Below are positions 15,810 through 23,175 of a stretch of DNA of 28,173 nt, in pieces. Origin of the DNA: JASLCR01 sp964407405. GTDB taxonomy: Bacteria; Patescibacteriota; Saccharimonadia; Saccharimonadales; Saccharimonadaceae. The DNA lies in NCBI GenBank assembly GCA_964407405.1, contig CAYOVH010000008.1:1-28173 (forward strand). The letters are read 5' to 3'. The position numbers and the translations under genes are program-made. The first letter of the stretch is position 1; each line of letters begins with the position of its first letter. Under the pieces are notes generated by a model. The model searched no databases, was not told the DNA's origin, and saw only the letters and a list, made by a program, of their open reading frames with translations.

Positions 15810-17525
15810 TTAGAGCTCGAATAGCGTACCTTGATTTCGCTTGGCCATTCGTTTCGCAATGCGTTTTTGCTGGGTTGCCATATCCTTATCTTGAACGCAA
15901 ACCAGAGTTGACGACTCGATATCTTTGATGAACCGTGAAAGCTTCGCGGGTTTGCCGCCACGATTTCGGGCATGCAAAATATCAAGTTTTTGCTTGGCTC
16001 GGCTGCCTGCAACATAAAACAACCTGCGCTCTTCCTCTAGTTCAGACCGCTCATGTGGCAATATCCCTTCCTCAGCTGCGATCAGGAAGATGTGCTCAAA
16101 CTCCAAGCCCTTGGCAGCGTGGATGGTCGTGAGCGTTACCGCATCGGCGTTCGGGTCGTAGAAATTTGTGGCTAGGAGCTCATCGATATATCTGAGATAG
16201 TTTGCAAGACCAAGCCCATCAAAGCGCACCAAGCTGCTGATGAATTGTGCGCGGTCAGTAGCGTCAAACCCAAATGTTTGCATGATGTTGCTTGCCAGCT
16301 CGCTGACTTTTTGTGATGTGTCGAGCGTTTCGAGCAGTTTATTTCGCTGAATTTGTGAAAGTTTTTTGAGTGCCGTGAGTGAGCCAAGTTCTGTCTCTGT
16401 GCCAGCTACGTACCGCATAATTTGAATAGTCGCCCAAATCGCCGGCCGTTCATAGAATGAGCCTTCGCCCACGACCTGAAATGGGATACCAGACTCGGCC
16501 AGCATCTTCTGGGTAGTTTTGCCAACTCGATGCGTGCGGTAGATAACCGCAAAATCTTTAAACGTATGTATTGCATCGTGATGAACGTAATCTATCTCGT
16601 GGCTTTTTAAGAAACTACTTCCGCCGATTGAGCGTTCGATCGTATCCACAATCCAAGAGGCTTCACTATATTCATTCAATACTTCAACGGCCTTCACTTC
16701 ACCCGTATTTTCTGTATGTGCTTCAAGCTGCGGTGAGTCAGGGAATACTGCATTTGTCAGTCGCACAACTTCCAGCACAGAGCGGTAATTGATAGACAGT
16801 GTGACTCTCTGTGCCTTTGGAAAATCGGCAGCGAATCTCTCAAACATCGTGCTATCCGCCCCACGAAACCCATAAATAGATTGCAACGGGTCACCGATAA
16901 CACAAACGTTGTCGTTAGTTCGCAGCAGCTGGAGTAATTCATATTGCAGCGCATTCGTATCCTGAAATTCATCGACCAAAATGTATTTGTACGGTAATTT
17001 CGGTTTCTCTTTCGTTAGTAACTCACGAGTTTTAAGCAGCAAATCATCAAAATCACACAAGCCTCGTTCTTCAAGTGCCTCGTTATAGCTGGCAAGTAAT
17101 TTTGCCGCCGCTTCATCACCCGACGCACCATTTTTCAGCCGTGAGATTTCCAGTCCTAATTCCTGCGCTGACATCGTTTTTAGCTCCGCACTTTTTCGCA
17201 GCTGTTTGATAATCATTGCCCGCTCAAGCTCACTCACAAATTGCAGCTTACCACCCAGCAGCTGATAGCATAGTGCATGAAACGTCGTGACATTCGGCAC
17301 TTCGCCATGAATTACAGCAGCCACTCGCTCCCGCATTTCCGCCGCGGCTTTATTTGTAAACGTCAGTGCCAAAATCTCACCTGGCTTCGCTGCCTCGCTT
17401 TCAATCAAATGCACAATCCGTGCCACCAACGTCTTCGTCTTCCCCGTCCCCGGACCCGCGACGATAAGCAACGGCCCGTTGGTTTGCTCGACCGCTTCAC
17501 ACTGCTGCTCATTGAGTTCACTCAT
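15810..17525 (-). CDS. UvrD/Rep-like superfamily 1 DNA helicase
   Basis: 571 residues, shorter than UvrD (about 720). SF1A motifs in order: LNEQQCEAV (Q motif), VAGPGTGKTKTLVARI (Walker A), LTFTNKAAAEMRERV, ILVDEFQDTNALQYELL (motif II), CVIGDPLQSIYGFRGAD (III), SINYRS (IV), TLTTIHAAKGLEFEHIFL (V), EEERRLFYVAGSRAKQKL (VI). The short size reflects trimmed accessory 1B/2B domains. The C-terminal end NQGTLFEL contains a QxxLF sequence like a beta-clamp-binding peptide. ATG 17525 is used (a GTG precedes it directly); no ribosome site or -10 is obvious and it starts 12 bases after the CYTH stop, so it relies on that gene's transcript. Confidence 0.93.
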   Translation of the reverse strand: MSELNEQQCEAVEQTNGPLLIVAGPGTGKTKTLVARIVHLIESEAAKPGEILALTFTNKAAAEMRERVAAVIHGEVPNVTTFHALCYQLLGGKLQFVSELERAMIIKQLRKSAELKTMSAQELGLEISRLKNGASGDEAAAKLLASYNEALEERGLCDFDDLLLKTRELLTKEKPKLPYKYILVDEFQDTNALQYELLQLLRTNDNVCVIGDPLQSIYGFRGADSTMFERFAADFPKAQRVTLSINYRSVLEVVRLTNAVFPDSPQLEAHTENTGEVKAVEVLNEYSEASWIVDTIERSIGGSSFLKSHEIDYVHHDAIHTFKDFAVIYRTHRVGKTTQKMLAESGIPFQVVGEGSFYERPAIWATIQIMRYVAGTETELGSLTALKKLSQIQRNKLLETLDTSQKVSELASNIMQTFGFDATDRAQFISSLVRFDGLGLANYLRYIDELLATNFYDPNADAVTLTTIHAAKGLEFEHIFLIAAEEGILPHERSELEEERRLFYVAGSRAKQKLDILHARNRGGKPAKLSRFIKDIESSTLVCVQDKDMATQQKRIAKRMAKRNQGTLFEL

Positions 17526-17537
17526 CACATAAGCCCG

Positions 17538-18074
17538 CTATAGCTTATCAGCAACTCGGTAACCTTCATAACCTCGATTGCCAGTTACTTCTGTAGCCTT
17601 TATTTGGAATGATGCTGGGTCAAATAAGGCTCTCGTCTCTTCGCTTGCCGTGTCAACTTCGAGTATGCGGAGGCTACTGTCAGCGAATTCATCGTACTTC
17701 GCATCAAATACGTCATCGCCTTGCCTTAGCGCGAATTCATAGCGCGTCTTTTGGACACGAACTACCGATGTGCCAAGTAGCTCAGCGTACACATCTTGCG
17801 CAATCGGCTCTTTGTGTGCAGTGCGCTTACCATCAATAGTTACTTTTTCGATACGTAACATTTGGACTGTGCCGTCTGGGAATTCTTTGCGGACAACTTT
17901 TGTTTCGGTGTTTTCATCCGTCACTAGCCAGTCAGTTATCAAGCAGAAGACAACAACTGCACCATCACCAGCAAGCTGCGCCACGTCGAGCTTTTCGACG
18001 ATGAATTTCCTCGCATTGTCGTCTATCGTTTGCTTTTTCTCTGGATTGTTCCGCGCAGGTCCTTCATGTGTCAT
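17538..18074 (-). CDS. CYTH / triphosphate tunnel metalloenzyme-like protein
   Basis: 178 residues. The order RKFIVEKL, VVRKEFPDGTVQMLRIEKV, HKEPIAQDVYAELL, VQKTRYEFAL, DAKYDEFADSSLRILEVD, SEETRALFDPASF and ATEVTGNRGYEGYRVADKL matches the CYTH barrel. CYTH enzymes hydrolyse or cyclise triphosphates with Mg or Mn. The N-terminal ExExK motif is degenerate (DNARK, Asp for the first Glu and Ala for the second), so metal and substrate use may be changed. TATAAT at 18081-18086 is 6 bases before ATG. It sits between EndoQ and the helicase on one strand, which suggests a nucleic-acid or nucleotide repair role (inference). Confidence 0.78.
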   Translation of the reverse strand: MTHEGPARNNPEKKQTIDDNARKFIVEKLDVAQLAGDGAVVVFCLITDWLVTDENTETKVVRKEFPDGTVQMLRIEKVTIDGKRTAHKEPIAQDVYAELLGTSVVRVQKTRYEFALRQGDDVFDAKYDEFADSSLRILEVDTASEETRALFDPASFQIKATEVTGNRGYEGYRVADKL

Positions 18075-18092
18075 ATGTCAATTATACACCCG

Positions 18093-19385
18093 CTAAAATA
18101 ACGAGAGTTGGTTCAACGATTCATGCCGGTCGGCGGAGTCCTTGAAAACTTTGATAGTCCCAAACAATCCATCATAGCCGGGCTCAACGACCACATCTTT
18201 CGCCCGTAAACGCTCGATGGCAAGACCGAGCGTTGGCGATACGCTGCGGATTTGCTCGATGGGGAGCTTACGCAGGATACTGAACTCGTCACCGAGTGCG
18301 GCGTAGAGCTTATCGCATTCATCGACGACAGCCTTGCTGCTGACAGATTTTACGTTTTTCAGCTCAGCGATGATTTCGGGAAGTGGAATGATATATTCGA
18401 CTTGCTTTGGGTTTTTCGGCTCATAATCGGCCGGACGTTCGGCAAGTTCGCTCACACGGTAATCAACTCCAACAACCAATGGCTTGCCACAAACGGGGCA
18501 AATGCCATTATGCGCTTTGGTTTCTTCTGGTGTAAATCGTACGCCGCACACGCGGTGACCGTCAGCACTGTATTTGCCTTCTTCTGGGAAAAACTCGATC
18601 GTGCCAACCAGTCGCTCGTCGTTGGTCTTGAATGCTCCAATAATGTCATCATAGCTTAATTTCGATTTTACAACTGTTGCTTCCCGTCCAAGTTTTTGGG
18701 GTGAATGTGCATCGGAATTTGATGTAATTGCCAGACCATCGAGATTTTTGACCCGCCAGTTCATCGCCGGGTCGGACGACAGGCCCGTCTCAATTGCCCT
18801 AATGCGCGGCGATAGCTCCTCAAACGCTTCTTCGATACTATCAAAACCGGACTTGCTGCCAAACATGCCAAACCAAGGTGTCCATATGTGTGCGGGGATA
18901 TAAAAACTTTCCGGTGCTGCTTCGAGACTAAGTTTTAGTAAATCTTTTGAATCAATACCAAGAATTGGGCGACCATCAGCCTTCAAATTTCCAATCCGCT
19001 CCAGTCGAGAATTAATCTCACTCACTGCTTTAAAATCTGGTGCGACGATGAGCTGATGAAGCTTGCGAACCTTGCCACCTTTGCTATAAATTGCAGCGAT
19101 CTCAACGGTAGGAATAAACCGGATTATATTGCCACGGACTGTCACCGGCAAAGTTTTATCTATCTCGTCCGCCAGTTCCGACTTTAGCCGATACAACCCG
19201 CCCTCAGCTGGCTCCAACTTATCCCGCAGCTCAGCAAACCAATCCGGGTGAGTGAAGTCACCCGTGCCAATAATCGTAATACCCTTGAGCTTCCCCCAAC
19301 GATACAAGCCTTCCAAATCACAATTCTTACTCGTCGCACGAGAGTAATGTGAATGGATATGAAGGTCGACGATGAGTTCTTGCAT
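18093..19385 (-). CDS. Endonuclease Q-like PHP-domain nuclease
   Basis: 430 residues. PHP metal ligands: VDLHIHSHYSRAT (H9, H11), GTGDFTHPDW (D43), VEIAAIY, HIWTPWFGMFG and SNSDAHSPQKLGRE. A Zn-ribbon follows (CGVRFTPEETKAHNGICPVCG: one Cys, one His, CPVC), then a helical C-terminal domain. This is the EndoQ architecture; archaeal EndoQ nicks 5' of uracil, hypoxanthine, xanthine or an abasic site. The very last residues, LNQLSLF, are a consensus beta-clamp-binding QLSLF. TATAAT (19392-19397) lies 6 bases before the ATG. A clamp link parallels the PCNA interaction known for archaeal EndoQ. Confidence 0.86.
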   Translation of the reverse strand: MQELIVDLHIHSHYSRATSKNCDLEGLYRWGKLKGITIIGTGDFTHPDWFAELRDKLEPAEGGLYRLKSELADEIDKTLPVTVRGNIIRFIPTVEIAAIYSKGGKVRKLHQLIVAPDFKAVSEINSRLERIGNLKADGRPILGIDSKDLLKLSLEAAPESFYIPAHIWTPWFGMFGSKSGFDSIEEAFEELSPRIRAIETGLSSDPAMNWRVKNLDGLAITSNSDAHSPQKLGREATVVKSKLSYDDIIGAFKTNDERLVGTIEFFPEEGKYSADGHRVCGVRFTPEETKAHNGICPVCGKPLVVGVDYRVSELAERPADYEPKNPKQVEYIIPLPEIIAELKNVKSVSSKAVVDECDKLYAALGDEFSILRKLPIEQIRSVSPTLGLAIERLRAKDVVVEPGYDGLFGTIKVFKDSADRHESLNQLSLF

Positions 19386-19497
19386 GTCTTTATTATACTG
19401 CGTGGTCGACTTACAAGAGAGTAAGATAGGACTGAATCCCTAAAGCCCTAGTAAGTTCGCTACACCCACTATCCGATTCCTTGTAAGCCGCTTGCTC

Positions 19498-19935
19498 TTA
19501 CTGCTCCTCTTGCGGATTAAAATTTGAGTCCATCCAAAACGGTTCGAGCACGTTGCCATCTGGGTCTTGGACTTCCAGGCCAAACATGAAGTCGAGTCCC
19601 TCGTTTGGCTGTGCCAAGTGATAATTGCCGCCATTTGCCTTGGCGGTCTCGGCGAATTGTTGTACCGCCTCGCGGCTATCGACGCTGAGTGCAATCAAAG
19701 CTGCGTTTGTTGCCTTTGTGTCAGCAATGGTTTTGTCTTTAAGGAATTTTTGGTAAAAATCTTGGGTGAGTAGCATAAAAACGATATCGTCTGACCACTG
19801 CAGAGCACTGGCATTATCGTCCGAGAAAGCAGGGTTCTTCGTGAATCCCAATGCTTCGTAAAATACCGTTGCTTTTACCAAATCACTCACTGGAAAATTA
19901 ATAAATACTTGTTTGCTCATAACTCCTCCTTGCAT
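19498..19935 (-). CDS. VOC (glyoxalase/bleomycin-resistance-like) protein
   Basis: 145 residues with a single VOC module: QVFINFPVSDLVKATVFYEALGF, DNASALQWSDDIVFMLLTQDFYQ, TNAALIALSVDSREAVQQF and FGLEVQDPDGNVLEPFWMD. Role unknown; related proteins include resistance and metabolic enzymes. The start is ambiguous: the first ATG (19935) is exactly 6 bases after TATACT (19942-19947), the leaderless position, while AAGGAGG lies within its first codons and serves ATG 19920, which gives MSKQVFINF. Both may be used. I give the longer form. Confidence 0.87.
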   Translation of the reverse strand: MQGGVMSKQVFINFPVSDLVKATVFYEALGFTKNPAFSDDNASALQWSDDIVFMLLTQDFYQKFLKDKTIADTKATNAALIALSVDSREAVQQFAETAKANGGNYHLAQPNEGLDFMFGLEVQDPDGNVLEPFWMDSNFNPQEEQ

Positions 19936-19995
19936 ACCTCTAGTATACGCCTATTCTTGCAGCGCCGGCTCAATAATGCCGTATGCCTCTATATT

Positions 19996-20211
19996 TTAAT
20001 CATAGTAGTTCGCCCATGTTTTATCACTGTAACTAAAGTACCACCACTCCTGTGGGTTCGGCGCAAAACCTGACGCCAGCATTGCTTTTACGAGGACCTG
20101 GGGGTTAGCTTGCTGCACATTAGCAATCTTGCCTGAGCCTAAGAAAGCTTGCTCGTCAATCGGCTTTTCCCCGTATGAGTTCATTTTTATTCGACTAGTC
20201 GCATAGACCAC
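19996..20211 (-). pseudogene. Remnant of a VanX/VanY-type M15 D-Ala-D-Ala peptidase
   Basis: A 71-residue frame with no good start ends in NVQQANPQVLVKAMLASGFAPNPQEWWYFSYSDKTWANYYD, the C-terminal part of M15 zinc peptidases. The expected EWWH motif is EWWY here: the zinc-binding His is replaced by Tyr (one base, CAC to TAC). An in-frame TGA lies a few codons upstream and the N-terminal catalytic half is missing; the neighbouring TspO gene begins at 20287. So it is a decayed gene fragment, not an active peptidase. Confidence 0.65.
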
Positions 20212-20286
20212 GACGAGTCGAGTGGATTGTTTTGATTCACAACATCAAGTGTACTCACCTGATGACCAAAATGGTACAATAAGGTC

Positions 20287-20757
20287 ATGCTTAAAAAGAT
20301 TCTCATCTTTGTCGGCTCAATTCTCGGCTCGCTGGCAGCTGGTGGGATTGGTTCACTGGCAACCGTGCCAAATATCCCGACATGGTACGAACATCTCGAC
20401 AAGCCCGCTCTCATTCCGCCAAATGGTGTATTTGGTCCGGTGTGGTCAATATTGTACGTGATGATGGGCATCGCGCTCGCACTTATCATCCTGGAGGAGA
20501 CTAAAGAACCAAAGAAGCAAGCTTACATTTGGTACGGCATTCAGCTGGTGCTCAATACACTATGGTCGCTAGTGTTCTTCGGTTTGCAGCAACCTTGGCT
20601 AGCATTTGTCATTATTATCGCCCTTATCGTCTCCATCATCATGACTATGCGGGCGTTTCACAAAATCCGTCCACTTACTATGTGGCTACTTGTCCCTTAT
20701 ATCGCTTGGGTAAGTTTTGCGACATATCTCAATGTTGGCGTTGCGCTGCTCAACTGA
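20287..20757 (+). CDS. tspO: TspO/MBR family membrane protein
   Basis: 156 residues, five membrane helices. Family residues are present: PTWYEHLDKPALIPPNGVFGPVWSILYVMMGIAL, GIQLVLNTLWSLVFFGLQQPWLAF and PYIAWVSFATYLN. TspO binds porphyrins and cholesterol-like ligands and in bacteria is tied to tetrapyrrole stress or degradation. TACAAT at 20275-20280 is 6 bases before ATG (leaderless). It shares the window with ferrochelatase, a possible functional link. It lies divergent from the VanX remnant. Confidence 0.96.
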   Translation: MLKKILIFVGSILGSLAAGGIGSLATVPNIPTWYEHLDKPALIPPNGVFGPVWSILYVMMGIALALIILEETKEPKKQAYIWYGIQLVLNTLWSLVFFGLQQPWLAFVIIIALIVSIIMTMRAFHKIRPLTMWLLVPYIAWVSFATYLNVGVALLN

Positions 20758-20782
20758 TCACACTCGTGCTATAATCCTCCTT

Positions 20783-21046
20783 ATGCCATATATTACTCCA
20801 AACGACCGACCAGCCATCGACGAAAAAATCAAAGACTTGATTGAGCACCTGCAATCGCAGCCCGTCGAAAACCAAGACGGTGACCTCAACTATGCCGTCA
20901 CTCGTATCATCCATGAGCTTTATCCCGAAAAATATTTTCACTATAATCGTGCACTCGGCGTACTGTCGGCTATTCAGCTTGAGTTATATCGCCGCAAAGT
21001 TGCTCCGTATGAGGACCGCAAGACTGCCGAAAATGGTGACGTATAA
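20783..21046 (+). CDS. Small conserved protein, DUF6899-like
   Basis: 87 residues. MPYITPNDRPAIDEKIKDLI, GDLNYAVTRIIHELYPEKYF, YNRALGVLSAIQLELYRRKVAPYEDRKTAENGDV resemble a short cytosolic family seen in many CPR and phage genomes, which I believe is DUF6899 (name from memory, unsure). Function unknown. TATAAT (20770-20775) is 7 bases before ATG, so leaderless; the C-terminal APYEDxKxxENGDV is well conserved in the relatives I recall. Confidence 0.75.
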   Translation: MPYITPNDRPAIDEKIKDLIEHLQSQPVENQDGDLNYAVTRIIHELYPEKYFHYNRALGVLSAIQLELYRRKVAPYEDRKTAENGDV

Positions 21047-21078
21047 AAAAGGTAACCCTATTGCGCTATGGGATTACC
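21045..21078 (-). terminator. Minus-strand intrinsic terminator
   Basis: On the minus strand GGTAA-T-CCC (21078-21070) pairs with GGGTTACC (21058-21051) with one bulge, followed by TTTTTT (21050-21045). It lies downstream of the GNAT/TrhO unit. The T-run overlaps the stop of the plus-strand gene. Confidence 0.6.
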
Positions 21079-21121
21079 AAAACGTTGCAGTGTTAAAGTC
21101 TTCATAACTTTTTTACCATAT

Positions 21122-21622
21122 CTAGTAATATCTACACCTTCCCAATATATAAGTGCTGGCCTTAATCGTCTCGTAGCCTGCTCGCTTATAAAAATCAATG
21201 AGCCATACTGGGGCTGAATGCATATAACCAATATCGATAGCTTCGTAACCACATCCCTTGACTATCTTTTCCATTTCTGCCATCAACTCCCGGGCAATAC
21301 CCTTGCCGCGATAGGCATCAACGACTGCCAAGCGAGTTAAATGCAGCGTGTGTTTTCTATCACTTGAATGATTGGCGCTTATTGTACCAATAACTGTCTG
21401 CTGCTCATCTTCAACACAATAAACTACTTCAGAATTAATCAGCTCTCGTTGTTCCGTTTCAGTTAAGCGAGAACGCCCTCACAGTTTATCTTGATAAGCG
21501 AATCCGCGGTTAATAATTTCAACGAGCCGTAAAGCGTCAGACTGGGTCGCTTGACGTACAAAAAACTCACCGGAAGTAAAACTGGTAGGAAGTTTATCAA
21601 ACCTTGACAAGTTTAGCTTCAT
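21122..21622 (-). pseudogene. GNAT acetyltransferase interrupted by in-frame TGA
   Basis: One continuous frame of 167 codons, from ATG 21622 to the stop at 21122, is broken only by TGA at 21479-21481 (codon 48). The first part ends EFFVRQATQSDALRLVEIINRGFAYQDKL; after TGA it continues GRSRLTETEQRELINSEVVY. The acetyl-CoA site is LAVVDAYRGKGIARELM, and YKRAGYETIKASTYILG ends the fold. The frame needs no shift, so a single base change (for example CGA, TGG or GGA to TGA) explains it. It overlaps the trhO stop by 26 bases. Nonsense mutation, sequencing error or readthrough are all possible; other genes here end with TGA, so a code change is not. Confidence 0.72.
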
Positions 21623-22505
21623 GCTTTTCTTTACACTCTTCAGTGTGAAACAGTAACTCCGGGTATTCTTTGCATCTTTCACAAATGAGCACCAAGTCAT
21701 TACACTCCATATGTGCACAGTTTTCAAAGTTGCTTGTCCTGCCTTTGCAGTGGGTACATTCACCAATCGTTTTGGCATGGTCGGAAAAATCAACTGTCAT
21801 ACGATCATCAAATACACGAAGCGAGCCTTCCCATAGCCCATCATCGCCATATGCTTCACCATATTTCACGATACCACCATCGATTTGATACACGTCTTTG
21901 AATCCACGCTTCTTCATCATGGCGGATATGACTTCGCAGCGGATACCCCCAGTGCAGTACGTGATAACTTTTTTGTCTTTGATATCATCGTATTTATCAC
22001 TTTCGAGTTCGGCAATAAAATCACGCGAGGTGTTCGTATTTGGCACGACTGCATTTTTAAATTTGCCAATCTTAGCTTCGTGCTCATTGCGACCATCAAA
22101 AAATACAACATCATCACCATATTCTTCAATGAGCTCGTGAACTTGTTTCGGCTTGAGATGCTTACCGCCGCCAATTACGCCTTCTTCATCAACATCAAAT
22201 TCATCATCGCTATTCTTAAACCCAACCAACTCGCGGCGATGCTTCACACTCATACGCGGAAAATCTTCACGGCCGCCATCGCTCCATTTAAAAGCTATAT
22301 TCTTAAATCCAGGAAATTGCTTAGTCTGCTTAACATACTTCTTTAAGTCTTCTATTTTGCCGCCAACAGTACCGTTAAGCCCATGCTGGCTTACCAGAAT
22401 CCGCCCATGCAAATCAAGACTATCACAGAGCGTTTTTTGCCAAAGTTTTACCGCTTCTGGGTCTTTGATGGGAGTAAACTTGTAGTAGAGAAGTATCTTT
22501 TGCAT
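21597..22505 (-). CDS. trhO: tRNA uridine-34 hydroxylase TrhO (YceA-type rhodanese protein)
   Basis: 302 residues from ATG 22505. Uses O2 to make 5-hydroxyuridine at tRNA position 34. N-terminal domain ILLYYKFTPIKDPEAVKLWQ and GRILVSQHGLNGTVGG; rhodanese domain with VVFFDGRNEHEAKIG and catalytic C184 in TYCTGGIRCE; C-terminal Cys-rich part ECTHCKGRTSNFENC, MECNDLVLICERC and FHTEECKEKHEAK. Start chosen because TACAAT (22513-22518) lies 7 bases upstream and the two earlier candidate starts overlap it. Stop is TGA followed at once by TAA. Confidence 0.93.
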   Translation of the reverse strand: MQKILLYYKFTPIKDPEAVKLWQKTLCDSLDLHGRILVSQHGLNGTVGGKIEDLKKYVKQTKQFPGFKNIAFKWSDGGREDFPRMSVKHRRELVGFKNSDDEFDVDEEGVIGGGKHLKPKQVHELIEEYGDDVVFFDGRNEHEAKIGKFKNAVVPNTNTSRDFIAELESDKYDDIKDKKVITYCTGGIRCEVISAMMKKRGFKDVYQIDGGIVKYGEAYGDDGLWEGSLRVFDDRMTVDFSDHAKTIGECTHCKGRTSNFENCAHMECNDLVLICERCKEYPELLFHTEECKEKHEAKLVKV

Positions 22506-22512
22506 CCACATT

Positions 22513-22541
22513 ATTGTAGCAACTTCTACCCCTGTTGACAA
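22513..22541 (-). promoter_or_regulatory. Promoter of trhO
   Basis: TTGTCA (22536-22541), exact 17-base spacer, TACAAT (22513-22518), then 7 bases to ATG. A textbook sigma-70-like promoter. Its -35 box touches the last codons of the upstream pilin gene. Confidence 0.75.
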
Positions 22542-22542
22542 G

Positions 22543-23103
22543 CTAAGCTGATGGGCCTGGAATGTTCACCCAGCACATTGTTTGGCCATTGCTATCGCCT
22601 AAAGTGTAGCCTGTTGCTGATGACTGATAATTCGGCCATGTATGTGTCTCTATACCGCTGACGCCACACTGTTGATTTGTACCAAACAAAAAGTAAGTGA
22701 GACGGGCTGGTGCCGATGTGCCGTTGTACGTCGCTTGATGATGCCAGGTCATCGTAATGCCGTAACCAGGAGACCCAGATGGAATGCTGCGTGGAAAAGT
22801 ACCAACAGTAGCCATATTTGTCTCAAATGAAGCCTGACTGGTTGAGCCTATGCTGCACCCAGTATCGGCAGTAACACAATTATCTCCATCATAAGAGAAT
22901 GGATATCTGCCGTTTTGCGCGACGTATAGGCTGATCATGCGCAGCGAGGTACTGACGGCATTGATGATTGACGTATTCTTCGTGCGTTGTTGTATGCCAC
23001 TATATGTTGCAATACTGACAGCCGCCAACGCGGCTATAACAATCACGACAACAAGAAGTTCGACTATAGTAAATCCGCGCGACTTTTGCATCGTTGTATA
23101 CAT
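22543..23103 (-). CDS. Type IV pilin-like protein under a G-tract promoter
   Basis: 186 residues from ATG 23103, or 182 from ATG 23091 (MQKSRG). RG is followed by FTIVELLVVVIVIAALAAVS, Glu at mature 5, then IATYSGIQQRTKN. Four cysteines: NCVTADTGC near the middle, QQCGVSG and TMCWVNIP at the end. The last two, with QQ...CG and a terminal C-x-(V/I)-x-(I/L)-P, match the pilin at 27595-28173. No ribosome site is seen upstream of either ATG; the TATAGT box (23114-23119) ends 10 bases before ATG 23103. The G-tract directly upstream suggests phase variation. It faces the Erm-like gene. Confidence 0.9.
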   Translation of the reverse strand: MYTTMQKSRGFTIVELLVVVIVIAALAAVSIATYSGIQQRTKNTSIINAVSTSLRMISLYVAQNGRYPFSYDGDNCVTADTGCSIGSTSQASFETNMATVGTFPRSIPSGSPGYGITMTWHHQATYNGTSAPARLTYFLFGTNQQCGVSGIETHTWPNYQSSATGYTLGDSNGQTMCWVNIPGPSA

Positions 23104-23119
23104 AAGTATTTTTACTATA

Positions 23120-23140
23120 CCCCCCCCCCCCCCCCCCCCC
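23120..23140. repeat. Homopolymer of 21 C (G on minus strand)
   Basis: An uninterrupted run of 21 C's, ending at the gap. True length is unknown: it may continue into the gap, or be inflated by sequencing artefact. Confidence 0.8.
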
Positions 23141-23150
23141 NNNNNNNNNN
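23141..23150. other. Assembly gap (10 N)
   Basis: Ten Ns, a usual scaffolding placeholder of unmeasured size. Frames running through it are not trusted. Confidence 0.99.
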
Positions 23151-23175
23151 CGTCAATAGAGGATATACTACTTCT

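Larger units (their letters stand above)
23114..23169. promoter_or_regulatory. Divergent promoter with homopolymer spacer between pilin and Erm-like gene
   Basis: Minus strand: TTGACG (23151-23156) as -35, the N gap and 21 G's, then TATAGT (23114-23119) as -10 for the pilin. Plus strand: TATACT (23164-23169) 6 bases before the Erm-like ATG; its -35 position would fall in the tract/gap. Slippage of the tract would alter the pilin spacer length and the upstream region of the other gene. The assembled spacer of 31 includes 10 arbitrary Ns. Confidence 0.5.

Noticed and set aside
21479..21481. TGA as a sense codon (genetic code 25)
   Set aside because: uvrC, trhO and other genes end naturally at TGA; glycine recoding would extend them.
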